Assembly: GCF_028553885.1 (NCBI RefSeq)
Contig: NZ_CP067171.1
Span: forward strand, 1-64,000
DNA: 64,000 bases
Direction of reading: 5' to 3'
Source: Paracoccus aestuarii
GTDB lineage: Bacteria > Pseudomonadota > Alphaproteobacteria > Rhodobacterales > Rhodobacteraceae
Part shown: piece after piece, positions 1 to 8,108 of the stretch
Numbering within the stretch: position 1 is the first letter of the stretch
Layout of the letters: every line of letters starts with the position of its first letter
The notes under the pieces: generated by a model
What the model was told of the DNA's origin: nothing
The model's database searches: none
The model's input: the letters and a program-made list of their open reading frames with translations, nothing else
Translations under genes and position numbers: made by a program

Positions 1-1305
1 ATGTATACCCACCAAGACCTCGCGCGGTTGCAGGCCCAGTCCCTGAAGATGCAGGGCTGGATCCGGCGCCAGACCTTCAGCCCCGGCAACGAGAAGACGC
101 TGCGCCGCTTCTCCAGCTGGGAGGTGGCCGAGCTGATCTTCCGCATCAACCAGTCGACCTTCCGCGGCAAGCTGGCCGCGGATCCGAACCTTCCCCTCGG
201 GGAAGTCGAGGAGGATGGCCGCCAGCGCTGGTTCAGCCTGGAGGAGGTCAATGAGCTGCGCCGCCGCATCCGCATCAACCGCAAGTCCCTGATGCCCCCT
301 CGCCCCGAGGGGAAGCGCGCCTTCCGCGCGGCCATCGCCAATTTCAAGGGCGGCGCGGGCAAGTCGACCGTGGCGCTGCATTTCGCCCATGCGGCGGCGC
401 TGGACGGGTATCGGGTGCTGGTCGTCGATTTCGACCCGCAGGCGACGCTGTCCCATTCGATGGGCCTGTCCGATGTGGGCGAGGATCACACGGTCTGGGG
501 CATTATGGCCCGCGATCTGGAGCGCGAGACCGACCGGATGAACGCCGCTGCCCAAGGCGCGGAGTCCGGGACCGCCCTGCCCCAAAGAAAGCTGCCCGCC
601 TCGATCCGCGACATGGGGCTGGGCACGCTGCGCCCGGCCGATTTCATCAAGCCCACCGCCTGGCCCACGATCGACATCGTGCCCAGCTGCGCCAATGCCG
701 CCTTCGTCGAATTCGCCAGCGCCCAGTACCGGCACCTGAACCCGGAATGGACCTTCTTCGGCGCCGTGTCGCGGTTTCTCGACACCCTGGCCGACGATGC
801 CTATGACCTGATCCTCTTCGATTGCCCGCCGGCGATTGGCTATCAGTCGATGAACGCGGTCTTTGCCGCCGACATGCTCTATATCCCGTCGGGGCCGGGC
901 TATTGGGAATACGACTCGACCACCAGCTTTATCGGCCAGCTGGCCGAAGCCTTGGAGGATCTGTCCCATGGCTTCGAGAACTTCCCCACGGGGAAGATCG
1001 CCTTGCCCAAGGCCTTTGACGACATCCGTTTCCTGATGACGCGTTACGAGCCCTCGAACGAGCTGCATCAGGCCATGCTGGGGGCGTTCCGCCAGGTCTT
1101 CGGCGACCGCGTCGCGGAACATCCCATCGAGCTGACCCGGGCGGTCGAGCAGTCGGGGCGGTTCCTGTCCTCGATCTACGAGATCGATTATCGCGAGATG
1201 ACCCGAGGCACTTGGCGCCGGGCGCGGGCGACATTCGATCAGGCCTATGAGGAATTCCGCGGCCATGTGCTGGCCGCTTGGACCGCGCAGGAGGCAAGCG
1301 CATGA
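1..1305 (+). CDS. parA: ParA/RepA-type plasmid partition ATPase
   Basis: Deviant Walker-type ATPase that drives segregation of low-copy replicons together with the ParB-type protein encoded next. The 434-residue product has the deviant Walker A motif KGGAGKST at about residues 116-123, the A' motif VDFDPQ at about 143-147 and a Walker B-like LILFDCPP near 268. Residues about 38-95 form a predicted MerR-like winged helix-turn-helix ahead of the ATPase domain, as in long type Ia ParA proteins (P1 ParA, SopA) that repress their own operon. The stop overlaps the parB start as ATGA. The gene begins at base 1, so promoter and upstream genes cannot be seen. Two palindromic parS-like sites and one decayed copy lie inside the coding sequence. 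Family call is firm; the name RepA would apply if the replicon is repABC-like. Confidence 0.93.
   Translation: MYTHQDLARLQAQSLKMQGWIRRQTFSPGNEKTLRRFSSWEVAELIFRINQSTFRGKLAADPNLPLGEVEEDGRQRWFSLEEVNELRRRIRINRKSLMPPRPEGKRAFRAAIANFKGGAGKSTVALHFAHAAALDGYRVLVVDFDPQATLSHSMGLSDVGEDHTVWGIMARDLERETDRMNAAAQGAESGTALPQRKLPASIRDMGLGTLRPADFIKPTAWPTIDIVPSCANAAFVEFASAQYRHLNPEWTFFGAVSRFLDTLADDAYDLILFDCPPAIGYQSMNAVFAADMLYIPSGPGYWEYDSTTSFIGQLAEALEDLSHGFENFPTGKIALPKAFDDIRFLMTRYEPSNELHQAMLGAFRQVFGDRVAEHPIELTRAVEQSGRFLSSIYEIDYREMTRGTWRRARATFDQAYEEFRGHVLAAWTAQEASA
190..205 (+). repeat. parS-like 16-bp palindrome, copy 1 (inside parA)
   Basis: CTTCCCCTCGGGGAAG. The arms CTTCCCC and GGGGAAG are perfect; the centre TC breaks full symmetry. 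Shares TT and AA at positions 2-3 and 14-15 with the repABC parS consensus GTTNNNNGCNNNNAAC. It encodes Leu-Pro-Leu-Gly-Glu within ParA. Confidence 0.65.
300..315 (-). repeat. Degenerate parS-like site (inside parA)
   Basis: On the minus strand it reads CTTCCCCTCGGGGCGA. This matches copy 1 at the first 13 of 16 positions and has lost the last three bases of the right arm. It overlaps a 7-bp inverted repeat (296-302 with 306-312). It may be a decayed site or chance in GC-rich sequence. Confidence 0.35.
981..996 (+). repeat. parS-like 16-bp palindrome, copy 2 (inside parA)
   Basis: CTTCCCCACGGGGAAG, the same arms as copy 1 with centre AC. It is read in frame as Phe-Pro-Thr-Gly-Lys near the ParA C-terminal third. 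Confidence 0.7.
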
Positions 1306-2390
1306 GCCGCAAGCGCCGCATGTTCGACATCGACCTGCCCGCCGACGATCCGGAGGACTTCCCCGCGGGGAAGGTCGAATCCCGCCGCGGGCCGATGGCC
1401 GCCGCCATCAGCGAAACCGCCGAAAGCACCCGCGACCGGGCGCGGGTCGAGGCGCAGATCCGCGCCGAGAATGACGCGCTGGCCGCCGAGCATGTGCGGC
1501 TGAAGCGGGCAGGGCTGATCACCGACATGATCCCCTTGGATGCGATCGACACGCAGAAGCTGATCCGCGACCGCCGCCCGGTCGCGGATTTCGAACTGGC
1601 CGAGCTGGTCGCGTCCATCCGCGAGATCGGGTTGTCGAACCCGATCCGGGTTGAGCCCTCGGGCGATGGGCGATATGAGCTGATCCAGGGCTGGCGCCGC
1701 CTGTCGGCCTTTCGCCAGTTGCTGGAGGAGACGGGCGATGCCGAGGCCTGGGGCCGCATTCCAGCCGGGATCGCCGCGCGGGGGGATGCGCTGGAGGACC
1801 TCTATCGCCGGATGGTGGATGAGAACCTGGTGCGCAAGGACATCTCCTTCGCCGAGATGGCGCAGCTGGCGCTGCATTACGCGATGGACCCGCTGACCGC
1901 CGAGACGGACCCCGAAAAGGCGGTGGCGATCCTGTTCAAGTCGGCCGGCTATCAGAAGCGCAGCTATATCCGCAACTTCATCCCGCTGGTCGAGCGCTTG
2001 GGCGAGGCTCTGATCTATCCGCAGGAGATCCCGCGCGCCCTGGGCCTGGCCTTGGCCAGCCGCCTGACCGAGATGCCGGGCATGGCCGCGGCGATCAAGT
2101 CCGAGCTGCGTGATTGGGACACGCGGTCGATCACCGACGAGCTGGAGGTGCTGCGCCGTTTCGCGGGGCAGGGGGATGGGGCAGGGGTCGCGGCGCCACG
2201 CGCCACGCCCGCCACGCCGCAGCAGGCGGCCAAGGCCAAGACGACCTTTCAGCTGGCCCGTCCGCAGGGCAGCGCCCGCTGCATCGCCGCCAATGGCCGG
2301 CTGGAGATCCGCTTGGGCCGGGACTTCTCGACCATCGACCGGCGCAAGCTGGAGGCTGCGGTGGCCTCGCTGCTGGACCAGATCGAGTGA
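1302..2390 (+). CDS. parB: ParB/RepB-type centromere-binding protein
   Basis: Partner of ParA that binds centromere sites and spreads as a CTP-dependent clamp (known of the family). The 362-residue product has a basic N-terminus, a ParB/Srx-like domain at about 85-165 with the VASIREIGLSNPIRV segment and a QGWRRLSA motif equivalent to the GERR box of ParB CTPases, then a central helix-turn-helix region and a C-terminal putative dimer region. The ATG at 1302 overlaps the parA stop (ATGA), implying translational coupling; an in-frame start at 1278 would overlap parA more and has no better support. The early coding sequence contains a perfect 16-bp palindrome (1358-1373) and another lies 2 bp after the stop. 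No repC-like gene follows; the next gene is convergent. Confidence 0.9.
   Translation: MSRKRRMFDIDLPADDPEDFPAGKVESRRGPMAAAISETAESTRDRARVEAQIRAENDALAAEHVRLKRAGLITDMIPLDAIDTQKLIRDRRPVADFELAELVASIREIGLSNPIRVEPSGDGRYELIQGWRRLSAFRQLLEETGDAEAWGRIPAGIAARGDALEDLYRRMVDENLVRKDISFAEMAQLALHYAMDPLTAETDPEKAVAILFKSAGYQKRSYIRNFIPLVERLGEALIYPQEIPRALGLALASRLTEMPGMAAAIKSELRDWDTRSITDELEVLRRFAGQGDGAGVAAPRATPATPQQAAKAKTTFQLARPQGSARCIAANGRLEIRLGRDFSTIDRRKLEAAVASLLDQIE
1358..1373 (+). repeat. parS-like 16-bp palindrome, copy 3 (inside parB)
   Basis: CTTCCCCGCGGGGAAG, a perfect 16-bp palindrome with the central GC typical of repABC parS. Encodes Phe-Pro-Ala-Gly-Lys near the ParB N-terminus. Confidence 0.75.
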
Positions 2391-2392
2391 CC

Positions 2393-2408
2393 CTTCCCCG
2401 CGGGGAAG
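2393..2408 (+). repeat. parS-like 16-bp palindrome, copy 4 (just after parB)
   Basis: CTTCCCCGCGGGGAAG, identical to copy 3 and starting 2 bp after the parB stop. The symmetry extends one base on each side to 2392-2409. This is the only intergenic copy, and it lies directly before the hairpin at 2411. Confidence 0.8.
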
Positions 2409-2410
2409 GT

Positions 2411-2444
2411 GGAACGGCCCGGGCAGCGATGCCCGGGCCGTTCC
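2411..2444. terminator. Hairpin between convergent parB and nfeD-like gene
   Basis: Perfect 14-bp stem (2411-2424 with 2431-2444) and a 6-nt loop, placed between convergent genes. There is no clear U-tract on either strand, so it is a likely bidirectional terminator or RNA 3'-end stabiliser rather than a textbook intrinsic terminator. Confidence 0.65.
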
Positions 2445-2486
2445 CATATGTAGTATATCAATCCAATCTAACCACCAGATGCGGGA

Positions 2487-2828
2487 TCAATCCGGGGCGT
2501 TGTCCATCCGCCGTTGCGCCTCGCGCCGGGCGCGGTCGGATCGGGGCAGGGACTCGACCGGGTCGAAATCATTGATGTCGGGGCGCAGCGCGTGGCGGAT
2601 GCGGTTGCGGCGCGACAGGACCAGCCAGACCCCGAGGCCCATCCCCGCCCAGATCAGCGCCTGAACCACCACCGGCAGGCCGGGCAGCAGAAAGACGACC
2701 AGCCCCGCCACAGCCGCGCCCACCGCGAAGCCGAGCGCGATATAGGCGGTCGAGATCATCTCGACCGCCAGCAGCAGCGCCGCGATCAGCCCCCAGATGA
2801 CCCAGTCCGGCAGGCCCAGGATGCCCAT
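2487..2828 (-). CDS. NfeD-like small membrane protein
   Basis: Short 113-residue membrane protein with about three hydrophobic segments in residues 8-70 followed by a polar, charged tail of about 40 residues. It resembles the membrane part of NfeD-like proteins, but the tail is short and an OB-fold domain is not evident. It lies 3 bp downstream of a stomatin/SPFH gene on the same strand, and the stomatin-NfeD gene pair is a widespread bacterial arrangement involved in membrane organisation and quality control (established knowledge). The call relies on that context as much as on the sequence itself. Confidence 0.7.
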   Translation of the reverse strand: MGILGLPDWVIWGLIAALLLAVEMISTAYIALGFAVGAAVAGLVVFLLPGLPVVVQALIWAGMGLGVWLVLSRRNRIRHALRPDINDFDPVESLPRSDRARREAQRRMDNAPD

Positions 2829-2831
2829 GGA

Positions 2832-3686
2832 TCAGATCTCCTTGAGGATGGCGGCGGCCTCGCGGAAGGCGTTGGACGGCCCGCCGGGCAGCATGATCAG
2901 CTTGGCGTTCGGGGATTTGGCCAGCCCCTCCAACGCCTCGACCTGCATGCGGGCGGTCTGGAAGGTCAGCGCCTCGCGCGTGTTCTCGCCCACCAGAGAG
3001 GCCGAGATCATCCGGTTCGCCTCGGCATTGGCCTCGGCGATGGCGCGGATGCCGTCGGCGCGGCGCTGCGCCTCGTAAAGCTCGGCATCGGCGTTCAGCT
3101 CGGCCGCGCGGCGCTGGCCCTCGGCGCGGGTGATGGCGGCGCGGCGTTCTCGTTCGGCGGCCAGAACCTCGGCCATGGCGGTCTGGGTGGTGGCGTTCAG
3201 GCGCACGTCGGTGATCTCGGACCGCGAGATGCGGATGCCGTAGGTCTTGCCGGCATCTTCCAAGGCCTCCAGCAGGGCGACGTTCAGCGAGCCGCGATCG
3301 GATTGCACCGCGTCCAGTTCGACCTTGCCCAGTTCCGACCGGACCAGCGACTGTACCAGGCCGATGACCAGGGCATTGATGGAATTGACGCGGAAGACGG
3401 CGGCCTCGGGGTTCTCGATCCTGTAGACCACCAGCAGTTGCGCGCCGAAGACCACGTTGTCGGCGGACACGACCTCCAGCTCGATATCGCTGAGAACCTG
3501 GTCGTTGACCGGCACGCGCGAATGGACGCGGTCGAGGAAGGGCACGATCACGTTGACCCCCGCATCCAGCGTGCGGTGATAGGCGCCGAGCCGGGTGATG
3601 ACGAAATTCTGCGATTGCGGCACGATCTTGAGGCCCAGAAGGACCACGAGGACCAGCACCGCCACCAAGGCAAGGACGAGTTCCAT
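2832..3686 (-). CDS. SPFH/band 7 (stomatin-like) membrane protein
   Basis: The 284-residue protein has one N-terminal hydrophobic anchor (about residues 2-18) and then an SPFH/band 7 domain (KIVPQSQNFVITRLGAYHRTL and onward), with an Ala/Glu/Arg-rich helical stretch in the C-terminal half (AERERRAAITRAEGQRRAAE) typical of oligomerising stomatins. Members form large membrane-bound rings or cages around microdomains, often with NfeD partners. The ATG at 3686 was chosen over upstream in-frame codons because an AAGGAA ribosome-binding site lies about 8 bp before it and the hydrophobic anchor follows directly. It is probably co-transcribed with the NfeD-like gene. Confidence 0.88.
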   Translation of the reverse strand: MELVLALVAVLVLVVLLGLKIVPQSQNFVITRLGAYHRTLDAGVNVIVPFLDRVHSRVPVNDQVLSDIELEVVSADNVVFGAQLLVVYRIENPEAAVFRVNSINALVIGLVQSLVRSELGKVELDAVQSDRGSLNVALLEALEDAGKTYGIRISRSEITDVRLNATTQTAMAEVLAAERERRAAITRAEGQRRAAELNADAELYEAQRRADGIRAIAEANAEANRMISASLVGENTREALTFQTARMQVEALEGLAKSPNAKLIMLPGGPSNAFREAAAILKEI

Positions 3687-3782
3687 GGAGCGATTTCCTT
3701 TGGCTGAGTTCCGGGGATGCCCGGCCCGGCAGGCCAAGGCGCGTCCGAACAGGAACCGCGCGGGGGCTTTTTCGTTCCCGGA

Positions 3783-4784
3783 TCAGGCGCTTGTGCGTGC
3801 GACGAAGCGTCCCGGCAGGTGGATGTCGCGGTCTCGCTTGCCCTCCAGCACCTCCAGCAGGGCCTCGGTCATGGCGGTGATGGGCTGGCGATAGGTCGTC
3901 AGTCGGTAGGCCGGGGATGCGGCCAAGGGAATGTCGTCGAAGCCGGTCACGGCCACGTCCTCGGGGACGCGCAGGCCCAGATTGTGGCGCAGCGCGTCGA
4001 TGGCACCGATGGCGATGATGTCGTTTTCGCAGACCAGCACGTCGGGGCGGGGGCCTTGGGTCGCGAACAGGGTCGTCACGCGGGCGATGGCGGCGTCGGT
4101 GTCATAGGCCTCGGCATGCAGCGCGGGGACCGCGTCGCCGGTCGCGGCCTGCCAATGGGCGGCGAAGGCCGCGCGGCGGTGCAGCTTGGCCGATTGCGTG
4201 TCCGGCCCCGCCAGATACACCGGGCGGCGATAGCCCTTGGCCAGCAGGTGGTCGCCGATCTGGCGCATCGCGATCACGTCGTCGCAGGCGATGGTCAGCG
4301 TGTTGGGGTTCTGGCTGTAGCGGGCGAAGATCACCAGCTTCTTCAGCCGCCGCGCCCCGAGCGCCGTGTCCAGGATCCGGTCGTCGAAGCGCGTGCCGAT
4401 CAGCACCGCCGCATCAACCCGGCGCTGGCTGGCTGCCAGCAGCGCGGCGGATGCGTCCTCGCTGTCGGACATGTGGACCAGCAGCGTGCCCCATCCGCGC
4501 GTCCACAGGATGCGGGTCAGCCGTTCCAGCACGACCAGCTTGTGGGGGTTGCGGAAATCGTTGTTGACGATGGCCACCAGGTTCGACCGGTCCGAGGCCA
4601 GCGAGGCGGCGAGCAGGTCGGGCGCATAGCCCAGATCCTCGGCCACGGCCAGGACCCGTTCGCGCGCCTTGCGCGAGATCGAGGCATCGGGCTTGAAGGC
4701 CCGCGCCACCGTCCAGCGCGACACGCCTGCCGCCGCCGCGACATCATCCGCGGTGACCGCGCCCTTGTTTTCCGTTCCGTCCAT
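3783..4784 (-). CDS. LacI-family repressor, probable inositol operon regulator
   Basis: The 333-residue product has an N-terminal LacI-type helix-turn-helix (VTADDVAAAAGVSRWTVARAF, about 9-30), a hinge region around residues 50-60 and a periplasmic-binding-protein-like effector domain ending in the GFDDIPLAASPAYRLTTYRQP signature. It is divergent from the inositol catabolic operon, and two tandem LacI-type operators sit in the 146-bp gap, so it most likely represses that operon and itself until an inositol-derived ligand binds (inference). The ATG at 4784 gives the standard N-terminus directly before the helix-turn-helix; longer readings run through the operators. The ligand cannot be read from the sequence. 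Confidence 0.9.
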   Translation of the reverse strand: MDGTENKGAVTADDVAAAAGVSRWTVARAFKPDASISRKARERVLAVAEDLGYAPDLLAASLASDRSNLVAIVNNDFRNPHKLVVLERLTRILWTRGWGTLLVHMSDSEDASAALLAASQRRVDAAVLIGTRFDDRILDTALGARRLKKLVIFARYSQNPNTLTIACDDVIAMRQIGDHLLAKGYRRPVYLAGPDTQSAKLHRRAAFAAHWQAATGDAVPALHAEAYDTDAAIARVTTLFATQGPRPDVLVCENDIIAIGAIDALRHNLGLRVPEDVAVTGFDDIPLAASPAYRLTTYRQPITAMTEALLEVLEGKRDRDIHLPGRFVARTSA

Positions 4785-4825
4785 GGCGCCGATCCTACCC
4801 CGTCGCGGGCCGGGCAGGAACCCGT

Positions 4826-4841
4826 TTGCACGCGCGTGCAG
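4826..4841. promoter_or_regulatory. LacI-type operator O1 (inositol operon)
   Basis: TTGCACGCGCGTGCAG, containing the perfect 14-bp palindrome TGCACGCGCGTGCA (4827-4840). It lies in the divergent promoter region between the LacI gene and iolG. Partner site O2 starts 23 bp further on. Confidence 0.7.
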
Positions 4842-4848
4842 ATTTTTC

Positions 4849-4864
4849 TTGCACACGCGTGCAA
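4849..4864. promoter_or_regulatory. LacI-type operator O2 (inositol operon)
   Basis: TTGCACACGCGTGCAA: perfect TTGCAC/GTGCAA arms around ACGC. Same half-sites as O1 and centred 23 bp from it, about two helical turns, suggesting cooperative binding on one DNA face. Confidence 0.75.
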
Positions 4865-4930
4865 AGCGACGCAACGTCACCCCGGAGGAGATCGCCGGAG
4901 GGGGCGATTCGAGCGGGGGAAGGGACGGGG

Positions 4931-5929
4931 ATGCTGCAGGTGGCGCTGTTGGGGGCGGGCCGTATCGGCCGGGTGCATGCGCTGTCGATGACGGCGGGGG
5001 CGGGGTGCCGCCTGGTCGCGGTGGCCGATCGCGACGAGGGCGCGGCCCGCGATCTGGCCCAGGCCATCGGCGCCGAGGCGCGGGGCATCGACGCCATCCT
5101 GGCCGATCCGGCCATCGGTGCGGTGCTGATCGCCACATCGACCGATACGCATTCCGACCTGATCCGGCGTGCGGTGGCCGCGGGCAAGGCAGTGCTTTGC
5201 GAAAAGCCGGTGGACCTGTCGCTGGATCGCGCGCTGGAGACGCTGCGCCTGGCGGGCGATGCGCCGGTGATGATCGGCTTCAACCGCCGCTTCGACCCGA
5301 ATTTCGCGGCGCTGAAAGCGGCTTTCGATGCGGGCCATGTCGGGCGGGGCGAGATGCTGGCCATCACCTCGCATGATCCAGGCCCGCCGCCGGTCGATTA
5401 CATCCGCGTGTCCGGCGGGCTGTTCCGCGACATGATGATCCATGATTTCGACATGGCCTGCTGGCTGTTCGGCGGCCCGCCCGCGCGCATCACCGCGCAT
5501 GGATCCGCGCTGGTCGATCCGGCGATCGGGCAGGCGGGCGATGTGGACAGCGCCGCCGTCACCATGGTCTGGGCCGATGGGCGCATCGCCACGATCCGCA
5601 ATTCGCGCCGCGCCGCCTATGGCTATGACCAGCGGGTCGAGATCCTGGGCGCCGAGGGCCTGCTGCAGGCCGAGAACGTGGCCGAGAACACCGTCCGGCT
5701 GTCCACCGCCGCGGGCGTGGTGGCCGCCAAGCCCCTGCATTTCTTTCTGGAACGCTACATGCGGGCCTATCAGGTCGAATGGGCCGCCTTTCTGGACGCG
5801 GTGACCCAAGGCGGGCCCATGCCCGTGACCCTGCGCGAGGGCGTGGCGGCGCTCGCCTGCGCCGAGGCCGCCACGCGGTCCCTGGCCCAAGGGGTCACCA
5901 TCGAGATCACGCCCGACATGCTGGGCTGA
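4931..5929 (+). CDS. iolG: Gfo/Idh/MocA dehydrogenase, probable inositol 2-dehydrogenase
   Basis: NAD(P)-dependent oxidoreductase of 332 residues. The N-terminal Rossmann fold starts with VALLGAGRIGRVHA and the family EKP motif (LCEKPVDLS) is present at about residues 92-100, followed by the alpha/beta substrate domain. Oxidation of myo-inositol to scyllo-inosose is the first step of the pathway encoded downstream, and as first gene of the operon this is the best iolG candidate. A purine-rich stretch (GGGGGAAGGGACGGGG) ends at the ATG and gives the start; longer frames run into the operators. A second Gfo/Idh gene at 8885 could share or swap the role, so substrate assignment rests on context. 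Confidence 0.82.
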   Translation: MLQVALLGAGRIGRVHALSMTAGAGCRLVAVADRDEGAARDLAQAIGAEARGIDAILADPAIGAVLIATSTDTHSDLIRRAVAAGKAVLCEKPVDLSLDRALETLRLAGDAPVMIGFNRRFDPNFAALKAAFDAGHVGRGEMLAITSHDPGPPPVDYIRVSGGLFRDMMIHDFDMACWLFGGPPARITAHGSALVDPAIGQAGDVDSAAVTMVWADGRIATIRNSRRAAYGYDQRVEILGAEGLLQAENVAENTVRLSTAAGVVAAKPLHFFLERYMRAYQVEWAAFLDAVTQGGPMPVTLREGVAALACAEAATRSLAQGVTIEITPDMLG

Positions 5930-5961
5930 GCCATCCGCGCGGAGACGCGCGGCATCACCAG

Positions 5962-5983
5962 CCCGGCCGGGGGAGCGGCCGGG
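5962..5983 (+). promoter_or_regulatory. Stem-loop before the inositol-binding protein gene
   Basis: 8-bp perfect stem (5962-5969 with 5976-5983) and 6-nt loop in the 79-bp gap between iolG and the binding-protein gene. With the hairpin after that gene it brackets the binding-protein cistron, a pattern compatible with mRNA processing or stabilisation. No function is proven. Confidence 0.4.
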
Positions 5984-6008
5984 ACCATCATCAAAAGGGG
6001 AGGATAGA

Positions 6009-6926
6009 ATGAACAAGATCACCGTCGCAGTCGCCGCGCTGATGGCCCTGACCGGGCCGGCGCTGGCCCAGAACATCATCGTCGTGGCCCATGGTCAGGC
6101 GAACGACCCCTTCTGGTCGGTCGTCCGGAACGGCGCCATGCTGGCGGGCGACCATACCGGCGCCAGCGTCGATTTCCGCGCGCCCGAGACCTTCGACATG
6201 GTCGCCATGGGCCAGCTGATCGACGCGGCCGTGAACCAGCAGCCAGCAGGCATCGTCGTGTCGATCCCCGATGCCGACGCGCTCGGGCCGTCGATCCGGC
6301 GCGCGGTCGAGGCGGGGATTCCCGTGATCTCGATGAATTCGGGCGGCGATGTGGCCGCCGATCTGGGCGTGCGCCTGCATGTGGGCCAGTCGGAATATGA
6401 TGCGGGCGTCGCCGCCGGGGCCCGCATGGCCGAGATGGGCGCGACCAAGGCCATCTGCGTCAATCACGAGGTCGGCAATGTCAGCCTGGACCAGCGCTGC
6501 GCGGGCTTCGAGGAGGGCTTTGCCCAGACCGTGACCGTCATCCCCACCCAGAACGACCCGACCGAGGTCCAGTCGCGCGTCCGCGCCGCGCTGGAATCCG
6601 ACCCGGAGGTGGATGCGGTTCTGGGCCTGTCGGCCAGCCTGGTGGGCGAACCCGCCATCGCCGCGGTCGAGGCGCTTGGCCGCGACGACGTGCGCATCGC
6701 GACCTTCGATCTGTCGGCGGGTTTCCTGGAGGCCGTGTCCGAGGGGCGCGCCAGCTTCGCCATCGACCAGCAGCAATATCTGCAGGGCTATCTGCCGGTG
6801 ACCTTCCTGGCGCTGAATGCGGAATACGGGCTGATGCCGGGCGGCGACGTGCCCTCGGGGCCGAACCTGGTCGAACAGGATGCCGCCGCCCAGGCCATCG
6901 AGTTGTCGGCGCAGGGCATCCGCTGA
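6009..6926 (+). CDS. Inositol ABC importer, periplasmic binding protein
   Basis: The 305-residue Peripla_BP_4-type (RbsB-like) sugar-binding protein has a Sec signal peptide ending at ALA-QN (about residue 20). Mature features include AHGQANDPFWSVVRNG at the N-terminus and repeated Rossmann-like lobes (VVSIPDADALG, VISMNSGGD). In this inositol operon it corresponds to the role of Caulobacter IbpA, binding inositol in the periplasm and delivering it to the permease encoded downstream. A strong AGGGGAGGA-type ribosome-binding site precedes the ATG. Stem-loops flank the gene on both sides, likely raising its mRNA level relative to the membrane components (inference). Confidence 0.87.
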   Translation: MNKITVAVAALMALTGPALAQNIIVVAHGQANDPFWSVVRNGAMLAGDHTGASVDFRAPETFDMVAMGQLIDAAVNQQPAGIVVSIPDADALGPSIRRAVEAGIPVISMNSGGDVAADLGVRLHVGQSEYDAGVAAGARMAEMGATKAICVNHEVGNVSLDQRCAGFEEGFAQTVTVIPTQNDPTEVQSRVRAALESDPEVDAVLGLSASLVGEPAIAAVEALGRDDVRIATFDLSAGFLEAVSEGRASFAIDQQQYLQGYLPVTFLALNAEYGLMPGGDVPSGPNLVEQDAAAQAIELSAQGIR

Positions 6927-6936
6927 CGCGCGCGCC

Positions 6937-6959
6937 GGGCCGGGCTTCGCGCCCGGCCC
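6937..6959 (+). promoter_or_regulatory. Stem-loop after inositol-binding protein gene
   Basis: 9-bp perfect GC stem (6937-6945 with 6951-6959) closing a 5-nt TTCGC loop, 10 bp after the stop. There is no U-tract. Likely a partial attenuator or 3'-end protector that lets the binding protein outnumber the permease, as known for the malE-malF and rbs-type intergenic repeats. Confidence 0.6.
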
Positions 6960-7003
6960 CATCCCATCCGCCGCCTTCCCGCCGATCTGACGGAGGACCG
7001 ATC

Positions 7004-8107
7004 ATGTCTGCCACCACCGCCGCCCCGGATGAACGCGTCAGGACCGAATCCCTGACCACCCGCCTGATGAAGCGCCCGGAGCTGGGCGCCGTGGGCGGGG
7101 TCATCCTGGTCACGATCTTCTTTCTGGTCACCGCCAGCCCGGCGATGTTCACGCTGGCCGGGGTGATGAATTTTCTGACGCCCGCGGCCCAGCTGGGCAT
7201 CATCGGCATCGCCGCCGCCATGCTGATGATCGGGGGCGAGTTCGACCTGTCCATCGGATCGATGATCGCCTTTGCGGGGATGGTCTTTGGCGTTCTGGTC
7301 GTCAGCATGGGCCTGCCGCTGATCCTGGCGATCCCGATGACCATGGCGGTGGCCGCATCGCTTGGCGCGGTGAACGGGGCGATCGTGCTGAGGACCGGGC
7401 TGCCCAGCTTCATCGTGACGCTGGCCTTCCTGTTCATCCTGCGCGGGGCCTCGCTGGTGGGGCTGAAGGTCTTTACCGGCGGCGCGACCCAGTTGCGCGG
7501 TGTGCGCGACGCGGTGGCGGGCGACTGGCTGACGCCGATCTTTTCGGGCCATGCCTTCGGGGGCCTGTTCCGCTGGATGGCCGATCAGGGCTGGATCGCG
7601 ACGCTGGCCTCGGGGAACCCCGCGGTGCCGGGCGTGCCGGTCTCGATCCTGTGGTTTCTGGGGTTTGCCGCGGTGGCGACCTTCGTGCTGCTGCGCATGC
7701 CTGCGGGCAACTGGATCTTTGCCACCGGCGGAGACCGGGTCGCGGCCAGCAATTCCGGGGTGCCGGTGCGGCGGGTCAAGATCTCGCTCTTCATGCTGAC
7801 GGCCTGCGCGGCGGCGCTGGTGGCGATCATCACCGTGATCGACACCGGGTCCACGGATGCGCGCCGCGGCTTCATGAAGGAATTCGAGGCGATCATCGCC
7901 GCCGTCATCGGGGGCTGCCTGCTGACCGGGGGTTACGGCTCGGCCATCGGGGCCTTCTTCGGGGCGATCATCTTCGGCATGGTCACCATCGGGCTGACCT
8001 ATACGGGCTTCGACCAGGACTGGTTCCAGGTCTTCCTGGGGGGCATGCTGCTGCTGGCGGTGGTCTTCAACAACGCGATCCGCAAGCGTGTGACGGGGGA
8101 GCGCTGA
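7004..8107 (+). CDS. Inositol ABC importer, permease
   Basis: The 367-residue polytopic membrane protein is of the BPD_transp_2/RbsC (CUT2) family with roughly ten hydrophobic segments from residue 28 to the C-terminus. It forms the translocation path for the sugar bound by the preceding periplasmic protein and pairs with the ATPase encoded directly downstream (gap of one base). The [16 protein letters not shown] segment near residues 77-92 is typical of this family, and the conserved [19 protein letters not shown] end is present. A CGGAGGA ribosome-binding site lies at a normal distance from the ATG. The assignment to inositol rather than another sugar comes from the operon. Confidence 0.88.
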   Translation: MSATTAAPDERVRTESLTTRLMKRPELGAVGGVILVTIFFLVTASPAMFTLAGVMNFLTPAAQLGIIGIAAAMLMIGGEFDLSIGSMIAFAGMVFGVLVVSMGLPLILAIPMTMAVAASLGAVNGAIVLRTGLPSFIVTLAFLFILRGASLVGLKVFTGGATQLRGVRDAVAGDWLTPIFSGHAFGGLFRWMADQGWIATLASGNPAVPGVPVSILWFLGFAAVATFVLLRMPAGNWIFATGGDRVAASNSGVPVRRVKISLFMLTACAAALVAIITVIDTGSTDARRGFMKEFEAIIAAVIGGCLLTGGYGSAIGAFFGAIIFGMVTIGLTYTGFDQDWFQVFLGGMLLLAVVFNNAIRKRVTGER

Positions 8108-8108
8108 G

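Noticed and set aside
929..2447. Long minus-strand open frames across parA and parB (for example 929-1759, 1245-2447)
   Set aside because: Shadow frames caused by high GC; low-complexity Arg/Gly/Pro-rich products opposite clearly conserved genes.
3740..3782. Possible terminator between the LacI and stomatin genes
   Set aside because: Only a weak 5-bp stem (GGAAC/GTTCC) with a long loop; not convincing.
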